From Brevundimonas sp. Root608 (lineage in GTDB: Bacteria > Pseudomonadota > Alphaproteobacteria > Caulobacterales > Caulobacteraceae), in assembly GCF_001427825.1 (NCBI RefSeq), contig NZ_LMGT01000005.1:62001-126000 (forward strand): a DNA stretch of 64,000 nucleotides, given 5' to 3'. This document shows positions 41,584 to 51,268 of this stretch, piece by piece; the first letter of the stretch is position 1; the number at the start of each line of letters is the position of its first letter. The translations under genes and the position numbers were made by a program. Under the pieces are notes generated by a model that was not told where the DNA came from, made no database searches, and worked only from the letters and a program-made list of their open reading frames with translations.

Positions 41584-44472
41584 TCAGTCTCCGTCGCGGA
41601 CCGCCGGCAGGGCGGTTTCGAAGGCGGCCCGCGCGGCCGCGCGCGTCTCGACGAGATGCGTCTTCAGGGTTTGGAAATCGGCCATGCCCGCCGCTTCAGC
41701 CAGCCGGCGCCGGAGCCCCTCTGGCTCGTGGTCGGGATCGGGCCTTTCGTCGAAGGCGGCGCCCAGAATCTGGTTCAGCGCCTGCTGCAGCCGCCAGGCC
41801 GAGGCGAGGGCCGGCTCATCCGCCAGGGCCTTGAGCGTCGACACTGTCAACGGCCCGCCGGCCGACGCCGCCGCCAGCTGGCCCGCCTGGGCGACGAATT
41901 CAGCGTCGACCTGGCCGCCGGGCGACAATTTCAGGTCCCAGAGCCCCTGACCCGGCCGCTCGCGGGCCATCAGATCGCGCATGCGCCGGGCGTCGGCGGC
42001 CACGTCCACGCCCGGACGCGGCCGGCGCAGGACGGCCTCGATCGCCGCCTCCACCCGGGCCCCGAACGCAGGGTCGTCGGTCCACACCACCCGCGCCCGC
42101 GTCAGGGCCATGAACTCCCAGGTGTCGGCCTCGGCGGCGTAATAGTCCTGGACCGCCTCCAGCCGCAGCGACACCGGCCCCTTGGCCGCGCCGGGGCGCA
42201 GCCGCATGTCGACCTCATACAGCCCGCCCTCCGCTGTATGCGCCGACAGGGCCGCGATCAGCCGCTGGGTGAAGCGGGAATAGAAGACGCCGGGGGCCCA
42301 GCCCTTTCCCTCGGACACGGCGTCGTCGGGCGCCGCATAGACCGTCATCAGGTCGAGGTCCGAGCTTGCCGTCATCTCCCGCGACCCGGCCTTGCCCAGG
42401 GCGATGACGGCGACCGCGCCACCCGGCAGGAGCCCGCCCTGGCGCACGGCCTCGGCCATGGCGGCAGGGGCCAGGGCGGCGATGACCGCGTCGGCCACGG
42501 CGGTGTAGGCGCGGCCCGCGGCCTCGGGATCGGCGCGCCCGGTCAGGGTCTGGACGCCGATGCGGAACATCTGCTCGCGATGCATCCGCCGCGCCACGTC
42601 GAGGGCGGACTCAAAGTCCGGCGCCGCGGCTGTGTCCGCCAGAAGTTGGGCGACGACGCCGGAATCCTCGTCGATGACCCGGGCGAAGCGGGCGTCGAGC
42701 ATGCTGTCGAGCGCCGCCGGATACCGGCCCAGTGTGCGCGCCAGACGGGGGGCGAAGGCCATCACGCCGACGACCTGTTCGAACAGCTTCGGCTGGGCCA
42801 GGAACAGGGCCTGGACCTGCACCCCGGCGCTGAGTCCGGAGAAGAAGACCGCGAAACGGCGGAAGGCGGCGTCGGCCGCGCCGGTGTCGGCCAGCGCGGT
42901 CAGCAGGCGCGGGGCCAGACGCGTGAACAGCTCGCGCCCGCGCGCCGACCGGGTGGCGGGGATGCGGCCGTGGTGCCAGCTGCGGATCGTGTCGGCCACG
43001 CCGGCGGGTTCGGCGAAGCCCATGCGGGCCAAGGTCGAGAGGGTCTCCGGGTCGTTCTCGACTCCGGTGAAGACCAGCGAACCATAGGGGGACGACAGCG
43101 CCTCCTCGCCCTCGAACAGCTCGCCGTAGCGGCGGTTGACGCCGACCAGCAGGGCTTCGACCCGGGCGTCGAAGGCGGCCAGGTCGCCCTCCCCGGCCAG
43201 GGCGGCGACCGCGGCGCGCCGCGCCGGATCGACCGGAAGGGTGTGGCTCTGCTCGTCGTCGAGCATCTGCACCCGGTGCTCCAGCCGGCGCAGGCTCGCA
43301 TAGGCCGCGGTCAGTTCGGCGCAGGCTTCGGGGCTCACATGGCCGGCGTCGCGCAGCAGGGCGAGGGCGTCGACGGTGCGCGGATTGCGCAGGGCGGGAT
43401 CCCGGCCGCCGAGGATCAGCTGCTGGGTCTGGGCGAAGAATTCGATCTCGCGGATGCCGCCCCGGCCCAGCTTCAGATTGGCGCCCGCGGCGTCCAGCCC
43501 CTCGCCGGTCTTGTGAACGTGGATCTGCCGCTTGATCGACTGGATGTCGAGGATGGCCGGGTAGTCGAGGCTGCGTCGCCAGATGAAGGGCGTCAGGGCT
43601 GTCAGGAAGTCGCGTCCGGCGCCGATATCGCCGAGCATGGGCCGCGCCTTGATGAAGGCCGCCCGCTCCCAGTTCTGGCCGACGCCTTCGTAGTAGGACA
43701 GGGCGAACGGCACGGCGACGACCGGCGGGGTCGAGGAAGGGTCGGGCCGCAGCCTGAGGTCGACGCGGAAGACATAGCCGTCGCCGGTCCGCTCCTGCAT
43801 CAGGGACGACAGGGCCTGGGCGGCGCGGTTCAGGAATTTCTGCGGCTCCACGCCCTCGGCCAGGGCGCTTTCCAGCGCCTCCGGCTCCCAGAACAGGCTG
43901 ATGTCGATGTCCGAGGAATAGTTGAGCTCGAAGGCGCCGTGCTTGCCCATGGCCAGACCGAACAGGCCGGGGATCGGGCCGCGGGGATCCTCCGGCGCCG
44001 AAACCAGCTTGCCCCTTTCGCGCTGGTCGCTGGCGATGGCCCGCAGGGCGGCCCGGGTCGAGACGTCGGCGAAGCGGCTGAGCGCTGACGTGACCCCGTC
44101 GAGATCCCAGACCCCGCCGAGGTCGCACAGGGCGGTCAGCAGATGCAGTTCGCCCTTCAGCCGGCGCAGGGGCGCGCGAACGTCTTCGGCGCCCCCGGTC
44201 AGGGCTTCGGTCGCCGCGAGGATGGCGTCCAGCCGCTCGTCCGGTCTGTCTTCCAGCACGGCGCGCAACCGGTCGGGCCGGCGGCGGGCCAGGCCGAACA
44301 GATAGGGCGATGCGGCGAACACGGGGGCGAGGGCCGGCCAGGCCGTCTCCAGTTCCGCGGCCCAGCCGCCGTCGACGGCGGCTTCGGTCAGGCGCTCCCG
44401 GGCCCGCGCCGAGGCGTCCGGGTCGACGACGGGGCCGCAGGCGCCCAGGCGCCGGGCCAGGGCCCGGGTCAT
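41584..44472 (-). CDS. glnE: Bifunctional glutamine synthetase adenylyltransferase/deadenylylase
   Basis: A 962-residue enzyme that adds AMP to, or removes it from, glutamine synthetase in response to PII. Two nucleotidyltransferase domains are visible: the deadenylylase half with ELNYSSDIDISLF (Asp pair near residue 190) and the adenylyltransferase half with MTASSDLDLMTVY (near residue 705). Helical linker and C-terminal domains complete a normal length. Its start overlaps the stop of the upstream histidine kinase by four bases. Confidence 0.97.
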   Translation of the reverse strand: MTRALARRLGACGPVVDPDASARARERLTEAAVDGGWAAELETAWPALAPVFAASPYLFGLARRRPDRLRAVLEDRPDERLDAILAATEALTGGAEDVRAPLRRLKGELHLLTALCDLGGVWDLDGVTSALSRFADVSTRAALRAIASDQRERGKLVSAPEDPRGPIPGLFGLAMGKHGAFELNYSSDIDISLFWEPEALESALAEGVEPQKFLNRAAQALSSLMQERTGDGYVFRVDLRLRPDPSSTPPVVAVPFALSYYEGVGQNWERAAFIKARPMLGDIGAGRDFLTALTPFIWRRSLDYPAILDIQSIKRQIHVHKTGEGLDAAGANLKLGRGGIREIEFFAQTQQLILGGRDPALRNPRTVDALALLRDAGHVSPEACAELTAAYASLRRLEHRVQMLDDEQSHTLPVDPARRAAVAALAGEGDLAAFDARVEALLVGVNRRYGELFEGEEALSSPYGSLVFTGVENDPETLSTLARMGFAEPAGVADTIRSWHHGRIPATRSARGRELFTRLAPRLLTALADTGAADAAFRRFAVFFSGLSAGVQVQALFLAQPKLFEQVVGVMAFAPRLARTLGRYPAALDSMLDARFARVIDEDSGVVAQLLADTAAAPDFESALDVARRMHREQMFRIGVQTLTGRADPEAAGRAYTAVADAVIAALAPAAMAEAVRQGGLLPGGAVAVIALGKAGSREMTASSDLDLMTVYAAPDDAVSEGKGWAPGVFYSRFTQRLIAALSAHTAEGGLYEVDMRLRPGAAKGPVSLRLEAVQDYYAAEADTWEFMALTRARVVWTDDPAFGARVEAAIEAVLRRPRPGVDVAADARRMRDLMARERPGQGLWDLKLSPGGQVDAEFVAQAGQLAAASAGGPLTVSTLKALADEPALASAWRLQQALNQILGAAFDERPDPDHEPEGLRRRLAEAAGMADFQTLKTHLVETRAAARAAFETALPAVRDGD

Positions 44473-45875
44473 TCCGCCGCCGGCAGGATCAGCGCCACCC
44501 GCAGGCCCGGTCCGAAGCCGCCGTAGGCGCCCGGCCCCTCATCGAGGATGATTCGCCCGCCGTGCGCCTCCATCACCGCCCCCACCAGGGACAGGCCCAG
44601 ACCCGAACCGGCCTCGGTGCGGCTGTTGTCCAGCCGCACGAACCGTTCGATGACGCGCTCGCGATCCTCTTCCGGCACGCCCGGACCGGTGTCGGTGACG
44701 GAGTATTCGATCTCGCCCGACGACCGCCGCCGGGCCCGCAGCATCACCGCGCCGCCGGTCGGGGTGTATTTGATGGCGTTGTCGATGATGTTGGCCAGGG
44801 CCTGGGCCAGGAAGGGCTGATTGCCCTCGATCATCAGGCCGCGTTCGATCTCGGCCGAGAACTCCAGCCCCTTGTCCTCCGAGGCCGGCTCGTACAACTC
44901 GGCCATGTCGGCGGCGAGATCGGCGGCGTCGAACACCCTGGGATCCGGGGTGCGGCCCGCCGCGGCCTGCAGCCGGGCGATGGCCAGGACGGTGTTGAAG
45001 GTCTTGAGCAGGCTGTCGGCCTCGTCCAGCGCCAGCTGCACCGCATCGACGCCGTCGATCTTGCCCGCCTCGGCGTCCATCAGCGCCACCTCCAGCCTGG
45101 CCCGCATCCGCGTCAGGGGCGAGCGCAGGTCATGGGCGATGGCGTCGCCGGCGTGGCGGATCGAGGCCATCGACCCTTCCAGCCGATCCAGCATGGTGTT
45201 CAGCCCCGCGCCCAGTTCGTCCAGCTCGTCGCCGGAGTTCCTGACCACCGCCCGCGCCTTGAGGTCGCCCTCCTGAACCGCGGTGACGACCTTGCCGAGC
45301 CGGCCCATGGCCCGTTCGAGATTGCGGCTGACCAGAATGCCGCCGGCCAGACCCAGCAGCAGAACGATGCCCATGGCCGCCCACAGGGCCTGGGTCAGGC
45401 GCGCCAGATAGGCCTCGGTCTCGCTGAGCGAAGCGCCGACGAGCAGCATTTCGCCGCCCGAGAGGCGTTGCTGCACCCCCCGCACCTGGGGCCGGGTCAC
45501 ACGGCCCTCGGCGTCTGTGTCCGTGAAGGGGAAGGTGATCCACTGCCGGTCGCCCTCCATCTTCTCGATCGGCGAGATGCTGAGGCTGCCGGTCACCCGG
45601 CTGCCGTCCGGGTTCATCAGAAGATAGACCAGTGAACTGCGGGTCAGCGACCGGTCGATCAACGCCCGGTTCAGGGCGTCGAAGCCGCGTTCATTGTAGA
45701 TTCCCGTCAGGACCTGCATCTCGCCGCGCACGTCGCGCTCGGCCTTGGTCCGCGCCTCGGAGGCCGAGGCGAAATAGACCCAGGCCAGGATGGCGCTGGC
45801 CGCCGCGGCGAACAGGGCGAGGAACAGCAGCGTCAGCCGGAAGGGCGTGCGGCGAAGGAGGGAGGGGAGTTTCAC
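44469..45875 (-). CDS. Sensor histidine kinase, HAMP type
   Basis: A 468-residue membrane kinase: helices near residues 12-34 and 165-187 flank a periplasmic domain, then HAMP, HisKA with His248 in DAIAHDLRSPLTRMR, and the ATPase domain (NIIDNAIKYTPTGG, DTGPGVPEEDR, GSGLGLSLV). It lies nine bases after the response regulator gene and overlaps glnE, making a regulator-kinase-glnE operon. Signal unknown. Confidence 0.95.
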   Translation of the reverse strand: MKLPSLLRRTPFRLTLLFLALFAAAASAILAWVYFASASEARTKAERDVRGEMQVLTGIYNERGFDALNRALIDRSLTRSSLVYLLMNPDGSRVTGSLSISPIEKMEGDRQWITFPFTDTDAEGRVTRPQVRGVQQRLSGGEMLLVGASLSETEAYLARLTQALWAAMGIVLLLGLAGGILVSRNLERAMGRLGKVVTAVQEGDLKARAVVRNSGDELDELGAGLNTMLDRLEGSMASIRHAGDAIAHDLRSPLTRMRARLEVALMDAEAGKIDGVDAVQLALDEADSLLKTFNTVLAIARLQAAAGRTPDPRVFDAADLAADMAELYEPASEDKGLEFSAEIERGLMIEGNQPFLAQALANIIDNAIKYTPTGGAVMLRARRRSSGEIEYSVTDTGPGVPEEDRERVIERFVRLDNSRTEAGSGLGLSLVGAVMEAHGGRIILDEGPGAYGGFGPGLRVALILPAAE

Positions 45876-45884
45876 GGGCGGCCG

Positions 45885-46556
45885 TCAGGGCTCCAGCCGG
45901 TAGCCCGCCCCGCGCACGGTCTGCAGCATGGCGTGATCGAACCCCTTGTCGATCTTGGCGCGCAGGCGGCTGATGTGGACGTCGATGACGTTGGTCTGCG
46001 GGTCGAAATGGTATTCCCAGACCTTCTCCAGCAGCATGGTGCGGGTCACCGACTGGCCGGCGTGGCGCATGAGGAATTCCAGCAGCTGGAACTCGCGCGG
46101 CTGCAGGTCGATCTCCTTGCCCGCGCGGTGCACCGAACGCGAGATCAGGTTCATCTCCAGATCGCCGACCTTCAGCATGGTGGCGACCGAGCCGGTCTCG
46201 CGGCGGCGCGACAGGGCCTCGACGCGGGCGATCAGTTCGGAGAAGGCGTAGGGCTTGACCAGATAGTCGTCGGCGCCGGCCTTCAGGCCCGTGACGCGAT
46301 CCTCGACCTCGCCGAGGGCGGACAGGAACAGCACCGGCGTCTGGTCGCCGTCCTTGCGCAGGGTCTCGACCATGCCGATGCCGTCGAGGCGGGGCATCAT
46401 CCGGTCGACCACATAGACGTCATAGCCGCCCTTCTGGGCCTCCAGCAGGCCGAAGGCGCCGTCGACGGCGTGGGTGGGCTCATGGCCCGCCTCGGTCAGC
46501 CCCCGGACCATCGCGGTCGCGGCCTCGGCGTCGTCCTCGACCACCAGAATGCGCAT
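45885..46556 (-). CDS. OmpR/PhoB-family response regulator
   Basis: A 223-residue regulator: receiver domain with phospho-acceptor Asp51 (VYVVDRMMPRLDG) and Lys in LVKPYAF, then a winged-helix DNA-binding domain (LQPREFQLLEFLMRHAGQSV, NVIDVHISRLRAKID, VRGAGYRLEP). The ATG at 46556 gives the standard MRILVVEDD opening; upstream in-frame sequence is not coding in style. It is the partner of the kinase at 44469-45875. Confidence 0.95.
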   Translation of the reverse strand: MRILVVEDDAEAATAMVRGLTEAGHEPTHAVDGAFGLLEAQKGGYDVYVVDRMMPRLDGIGMVETLRKDGDQTPVLFLSALGEVEDRVTGLKAGADDYLVKPYAFSELIARVEALSRRRETGSVATMLKVGDLEMNLISRSVHRAGKEIDLQPREFQLLEFLMRHAGQSVTRTMLLEKVWEYHFDPQTNVIDVHISRLRAKIDKGFDHAMLQTVRGAGYRLEP

Positions 46557-46578
46557 GGAATCAGCCCCTCGAACGTGA

Positions 46579-46610
46579 ATCGCCGCCGATGTTAGCGCAT
46601 CGGCGGCGAT
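46579..46610 (-). promoter_or_regulatory. Perfect hairpin between degP and response regulator
   Basis: A perfect 13-bp inverted repeat (46579-46591 with 46598-46610) with a six-base loop, midway between the degP stop (46642) and the regulator start (46556). No T-run follows on the minus strand, so it is more likely an RNA-processing, stability or protein-binding site than a terminator. Confidence 0.6.
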
Positions 46611-46641
46611 GGGGGCAGTTAAGGCTTGTTCAGACTTCCAG

Positions 46642-48204
46642 TCATTCGCCGTCGTCAAACTTCAGCGGAGCGACCACATTGCCTTGCGGGGTGCGGATGA
46701 AGAGCAGCACGCTGGGCCGGCCGGCCTGCTTCGCCGCCGCGACGGCCGCCCGGACGTCGGCGGCCGAGGTCACGTTCCGGGTATTCACACGCGTGATCAC
46801 GAAACCGGCCTGCAAACCGAGGCGAGCGGCCGGCGTCGATCGAGCTACATTCGTTATCAGCACGCCGTTGACGTTATCCGGGAGATCGTACCGCGAGCGC
46901 AGGGTGGGCGACAGCGGAGCGACACTCAGGCCCTCAACCGCCTCGCCTGTGGCGGCGGGCGGCGGCGGCGCGGCGGCGCCTCCCGAACCGGACCCGTCCG
47001 CAGCGGCCAGTTCCTGCTCCGACGGCCGCGCTCCCGCCCGGACGTTCAGCGTCTGGCGGCGACCGTCGCGTATGATCTCAAGACGAATGGTTTCCCCGGG
47101 TCTCGCCTGCCCGACAAGCCGCGAGGCCTCCGTGCTGTCCGCCACGGGTTTACCGTTGACCGCGACGATATAATCGTCGATGCGCGCACCCGCGCGGTCG
47201 GCGGGTGCGCCCTCCGTGACGTTTTCGATCAGCGCGCCCTTGAAGTCGCGGGGCTGGCCCAAGGCCTCCCAGCCGTCGGGGCTCAAGGTTCTGAGGCCGA
47301 CGCCGACATAGCCGCGTTCCACGCGGCCGTTCCGCATCAGCTGTTCCGTCACGCCTTTCGCAATCGACGCCGGAATGGCGAACCCGATACCGACCGATCC
47401 GCCGGTCTGGGAATAGATCGCCGAGTTCACGCCGATGACACGGCCGTAGATATCGAAGGTGGGACCGCCCGAATTGCCCCGGTTGATCGCTGCGTCGATC
47501 TGCAGGAAGTCAACGTACTGGGATGTCTGGTCATCGACATTCTGCCGGGCGAGAGCCGAGACAATCCCCGCGGTGGCGGTGCCGCCCAGTCCGAAGGGGT
47601 TGCCGACCGCGATGACCCAGTCCCCGACCCGGGGCTGGGCCTGTTCCTCGAACGAGACAAACGGGAAGTCAGCGCCCTCGACCTTGATCACGGCGAGGTC
47701 GGTGGCCTCGTCACGGCCGACCAGGCGGGCTTCCATCTCGCGACCGTCCGCAAGCTTGACCCGGATTTCAGTGGCGTCCGCGACGACGTGGTTGTTGGTG
47801 GCGATGAAACCGTCGGCCGAGATGAAGAAGCCGGACCCGGCGCCCAGCGCGGTCGCGCCCTCCCCGTCCTCGCCTTCCTCCCCGCCCGGCGCTCCGTTGG
47901 GGTTCGGAATAGCGAAGGGCATGCCGGGGACTTGGATCATGTTGGGCCGCTGCACCCGCGTCTTGACCTCGATCTGCACCACGGCCGGCGCGACCTGGGC
48001 GAAGATGTCGGCGAAGCTGAGAGGCGCACCCTGCGGCGGCGCGAAGGCCAGTCCGCCGCCGGCGCTGGGCGCGAGACGGCCGCTGACGCCCGCGACGGGG
48101 CCCGCTTCGGCGGAGGGCCAGTCGATCACGCCGCCCGCGGTGGCGGCGGCGGCGAAGGCGAGGCCGGCGACGGCCCCCAGCATGAATTCCTTGCGCTTCA
48201 TCAT
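46642..48204 (-). CDS. degP: Do/DegP (HtrA) family periplasmic serine protease
   Basis: A 520-residue protease-chaperone for misfolded envelope proteins. Signal/anchor in residues 5-25; trypsin-like domain with His139 (ATNNHVVADATE), Asp169 (TDLAVIKVE) and Ser245 (RGNSGGPTF); two PDZ domains (about 285-375 and 425-515, RVNTRNVTSAADV). Gly/Ala/Pro-rich linker between the PDZ domains. The start is one of two adjacent ATG codons (48204 or 48201) with a weak AAAGAA upstream. Placed between the cytochrome c maturation genes and a two-component system. Confidence 0.95.
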   Translation of the reverse strand: MMKRKEFMLGAVAGLAFAAAATAGGVIDWPSAEAGPVAGVSGRLAPSAGGGLAFAPPQGAPLSFADIFAQVAPAVVQIEVKTRVQRPNMIQVPGMPFAIPNPNGAPGGEEGEDGEGATALGAGSGFFISADGFIATNNHVVADATEIRVKLADGREMEARLVGRDEATDLAVIKVEGADFPFVSFEEQAQPRVGDWVIAVGNPFGLGGTATAGIVSALARQNVDDQTSQYVDFLQIDAAINRGNSGGPTFDIYGRVIGVNSAIYSQTGGSVGIGFAIPASIAKGVTEQLMRNGRVERGYVGVGLRTLSPDGWEALGQPRDFKGALIENVTEGAPADRAGARIDDYIVAVNGKPVADSTEASRLVGQARPGETIRLEIIRDGRRQTLNVRAGARPSEQELAAADGSGSGGAAAPPPPAATGEAVEGLSVAPLSPTLRSRYDLPDNVNGVLITNVARSTPAARLGLQAGFVITRVNTRNVTSAADVRAAVAAAKQAGRPSVLLFIRTPQGNVVAPLKFDDGE

Positions 48205-48312
48205 GGAGTTCTTTGCGATCCTTTCGGGCGTAACGCCGCCCGTTTCGACACTGAATATAGGACGGTGACCCGTTTCACCAACGCATGGCGCGATCATAGG
48301 TCCCGGCAAGCG

Positions 48313-48804
48313 TCAGTCGTCAGACGCCTTTGCGTCAGGATCGCGGCGATCCGCGCCGGCGGCGAGAATATCGGCCAGGCGGGCTTCCTCATCGGCCGAC
48401 AGGGCCGGCGTTTCCTCGCGGCGGCGGCGCGCGAGGGCCAGCAGGCCGATCCCGACCGCCGCCAACGCCGCCAGCGGCCCGAACCACAACAGCCAGGTCC
48501 CCGCCCGCACCGGCGGCGTGAACAGGACGAAGTCGCCGTAGCGGCGCACCAGATCCTCGCGCACCTGGGCGTCGCTGCGGCCGGCGGCGATCTCCTCGCG
48601 CACCAGCCGGCGCATGTCGGCGGCGATGCCGGCGGGGCTGTCGGAGATGGCCTCGTGCTGGCAGACGACGCAGCGGATGTCGTCGAACAGGGCCCTGGCG
48701 CGGGCCTCCTGGGCGGCGTCGGGCAGGGGCCGGTCGGGCGCGGGCGGCGGCTCGGCCGCCATCAGGCCGACGGCGGCCAGGGCGATGAGCAGGGCGCGCT
48801 TCAT
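48313..48804 (-). CDS. ccmH: Cytochrome c maturation protein CcmH
   Basis: A 163-residue membrane-anchored protein that reduces or presents the apocytochrome CxxCH motif for heme attachment. Signal peptide, then the active CxxC (DDIRCVVCQHEAISDS), REEIAAGRSDAQVREDLVRRYGDFVL and a membrane helix (TWLLWFGPLAALAAVGIGLLALA). It overlaps the end of ccmF by four bases. It is the fourth gene of the ccmI-ccmE-ccmF-ccmH operon. Confidence 0.94.
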   Translation of the reverse strand: MKRALLIALAAVGLMAAEPPPAPDRPLPDAAQEARARALFDDIRCVVCQHEAISDSPAGIAADMRRLVREEIAAGRSDAQVREDLVRRYGDFVLFTPPVRAGTWLLWFGPLAALAAVGIGLLALARRRREETPALSADEEARLADILAAGADRRDPDAKASDD

Positions 48805-50786
48805 GCCGCCGCCTTCCGCTTGCCGACGCCCAGCCGCAGCCGCCGGTCCAGCAGGGACACGAGCCCGCCGAGGGCCATGATGGCGGGTCCGAGGAAGATC
48901 AGCCGCGCCCAGGGATTCCACCAGACGCGCACGCTCCAGGCCGGGGCTCCGGCGGCGGTCTCGCCGCGCTCGCCCAGCACGACATAGACGTCGTCCAGAC
49001 CCCGGAAATCCAGTCCGACCTCGGTGGTCGTCTGACCCCCGGCGGGGAAGAAGCGGCGCTCGGCGGTGACGACGCGCGACGCGCCGCCATTGTTCAGGGC
49101 GACGGTCAGCCGGCCCTGTTCGGCCAGGTAGTTGGGCCCCTCGACGATGCGAACGCTGTCCAGCCGCACGTCATAGCGCCCGGCCGTGACGGTCTCGCCG
49201 ACGGCCACGGTCCGGGCCGCCTCGACGCGGTAGCCGGTCTCGACCACCGCCCCCAGCACGAACACGCCCAAGCCCGCGTGAGCCAGGACCGTGCCCCAGG
49301 CGCCCAGCGGCAGGCCGCGCGCGCGGCGCAGGCTCTCGGGCAGGCTCACGCGGAACAGCCGGACCCGCTCGGCGACCTCGGCCAGGGCGCCGAGCACCAG
49401 CCAGCCGCCGAGGCCGATGCCGGCGGCGGACAGGGCCTTGCGCGGTTCGAAGGCCATCCAGCCCAGCAGCGCGACCAGGATGGCCAGGCCCGCGGCGACG
49501 GCCAGACGCTGGCCGACGCCCCTGAGGTCGCCGCGTTTCCAGGCGAGCAGCGGCCCGGCCGGCAGGATCAGGAAGGCGACGGCCATCAGCGGGACGAAGG
49601 TCAGGGCGAAATAGGGCGGACCGACCGAGATGGTCGCGCCGTTCGCCGCCTCGAGGATCAGCGGATAGAGGGTGCCCAGCAGCACGGTGGCGCAGGCGGC
49701 CGTCAGGAACAGGTTGTTCAGCACCAGCGCGCCCTCGCGGCTGACCGGCGCGAACTGGCCGCCGCCCCGGAGCCGGGGGCTGCGCCAGGCGAACAGGGCG
49801 AAGGCGGCGCCCGCGGTGACGCCCAGAATGGCGAGCAGCATCAGCCCGCGCTCGGGATCGACGGCGAAGGCGTGGACGCTGGTCAGCACGCCGGAGCGCA
49901 CGAGGAAGGCCCCCAGCATGGAGAAGGTGAAGGCCAGCAACGCCAGGAAGGTGGTCCAGCCCGCCAGGGCTCCGCGCCGCTCGGTCACCACCGCGCTGTG
50001 CAGCAGGGCCGCGCCCGCCAGCCATGGCATGAAGCTGGCGTTCTCGACCGGATCCCAGAACCACCAGCCGCCCCAGCCCAGCTCATAGTAGGCCCAGAAG
50101 GCGCCCAGGGTGATGCCCAGGGTCAGCAAGGCCCAGCTGGCCAGGGCCCAGGGCCGGACCCAGCGGCCCCAGGCGGGCCAGAAGCTGTCGTTGGCGCGGC
50201 CCTCGATCAGGGCCGCCACGGCCAGGGAGAAACAGACCGAAAACCCGACATAGCCGGCGTAGAGGAACGGAGGATGGAAGGCGAGCGCGGGATCCTGCAG
50301 CAGGGGATTCAGCGACGACCCCTGGAGGGGCGCGGGATTCAGCCGCTCGAACGGGTTGGAGGTGAAGACCGCGAAGGCGAGGAACATCACGCCGAGCAGC
50401 CCCTGGGTCGCCACGGCCGAGGTCTTGAGGCCGAACGGCAGGTTGCGGGCCCGCGCCAGCGCCGCTCCGAACATGGTCAGCACCAGGCACCACAGCACCA
50501 GCGACCCCTCGTGGCTGCCCCAGGCGGCGGCCACCTTGTAGAGCAACGGCTTGTCGGTGTGGCTGTTGGCCGCGACATTGGCGACCGAGAAATCCGACAC
50601 GGCGAAGGCGAAGACCAGCGCGCCGAAGGCGACGGCGACGGCGGCCGCCGCGGCGATGGCCGCGCCCTGGGCCGCGCCCGCCAGCACCGGGCTGCGGCGC
50701 AGACGGCCGGCCGCGGCCATGCCGGTCTGCAGCGCCGAGAGAACCAGGGCGAGGATGAGGGCGAAGGCGCCCAGTTCGACAATCAC
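48801..50786 (-). CDS. ccmF: Heme lyase CcmF
   Basis: A 661-residue polytopic protein, the core heme lyase that joins heme to apocytochrome c in the periplasm. The tryptophan-rich WWD-type motif is present (WGGWWFWDPVENASFMPWLA), with AWGSHEGSLVLWCL and FLYAGYVGFSVCFS. About fourteen hydrophobic helices. It overlaps ccmE upstream and ccmH downstream by four bases each. Confidence 0.97.
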   Translation of the reverse strand: MIVELGAFALILALVLSALQTGMAAAGRLRRSPVLAGAAQGAAIAAAAAVAVAFGALVFAFAVSDFSVANVAANSHTDKPLLYKVAAAWGSHEGSLVLWCLVLTMFGAALARARNLPFGLKTSAVATQGLLGVMFLAFAVFTSNPFERLNPAPLQGSSLNPLLQDPALAFHPPFLYAGYVGFSVCFSLAVAALIEGRANDSFWPAWGRWVRPWALASWALLTLGITLGAFWAYYELGWGGWWFWDPVENASFMPWLAGAALLHSAVVTERRGALAGWTTFLALLAFTFSMLGAFLVRSGVLTSVHAFAVDPERGLMLLAILGVTAGAAFALFAWRSPRLRGGGQFAPVSREGALVLNNLFLTAACATVLLGTLYPLILEAANGATISVGPPYFALTFVPLMAVAFLILPAGPLLAWKRGDLRGVGQRLAVAAGLAILVALLGWMAFEPRKALSAAGIGLGGWLVLGALAEVAERVRLFRVSLPESLRRARGLPLGAWGTVLAHAGLGVFVLGAVVETGYRVEAARTVAVGETVTAGRYDVRLDSVRIVEGPNYLAEQGRLTVALNNGGASRVVTAERRFFPAGGQTTTEVGLDFRGLDDVYVVLGERGETAAGAPAWSVRVWWNPWARLIFLGPAIMALGGLVSLLDRRLRLGVGKRKAAA

Positions 50787-51268
50787 GTTGCGGGCGTCCC
50801 GGGGGCGGGCGTTGCGCCCTCAGGCCGCCATTCGCCTCTTTCCTTCAACCGCTCGGCCACCTCGCGCGGCATGTAGTTTTCGTCGTGCTTGGCCAGCACC
50901 TGGGTGGCGCGGAACGACCGGTCGGGCAGGAAGGCGCCCTGTGCCACCACACCCTGCCCCTCGCGGAACAGGTCGGGCAGATCGCCCTGATAGACGACCC
51001 GGGTCGCGGCCATATTGTCGGTGATGGAGAAGGCAACCTCGCCATCGGAGCCGCGCCGGACGCTGCCGGCGGCGACCAGACCGCCCAGGCGAACGACCCG
51101 GCCCGCCGGGGCCTTGGCCGCCGTGGCCTCGGAGGGCGAGAAGAAGAAGGTGACGCTGTCGCGCATGGCGTACAGGGACAGGCCCACCGCCAGGGCCAGC
51201 ACCGGCGCGACGGCCGCGACCACCCAGAGCCGGCGCCGCGCCTTCGGCGATTTCGGGAGCCAGCTCAC
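50783..51268 (-). CDS. ccmE: Periplasmic heme chaperone CcmE
   Basis: A 161-residue protein that carries heme covalently on a His before handing it to CcmF. N-terminal anchor (residues 12-33), an OB-like domain and the heme-binding motif KHDENYMP with its His and Tyr. The start is GTG at 51268, overlapping the ccmI stop by four bases. Confidence 0.95.
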   Translation of the reverse strand: MSWLPKSPKARRRLWVVAAVAPVLALAVGLSLYAMRDSVTFFFSPSEATAAKAPAGRVVRLGGLVAAGSVRRGSDGEVAFSITDNMAATRVVYQGDLPDLFREGQGVVAQGAFLPDRSFRATQVLAKHDENYMPREVAERLKERGEWRPEGATPAPGTPAT

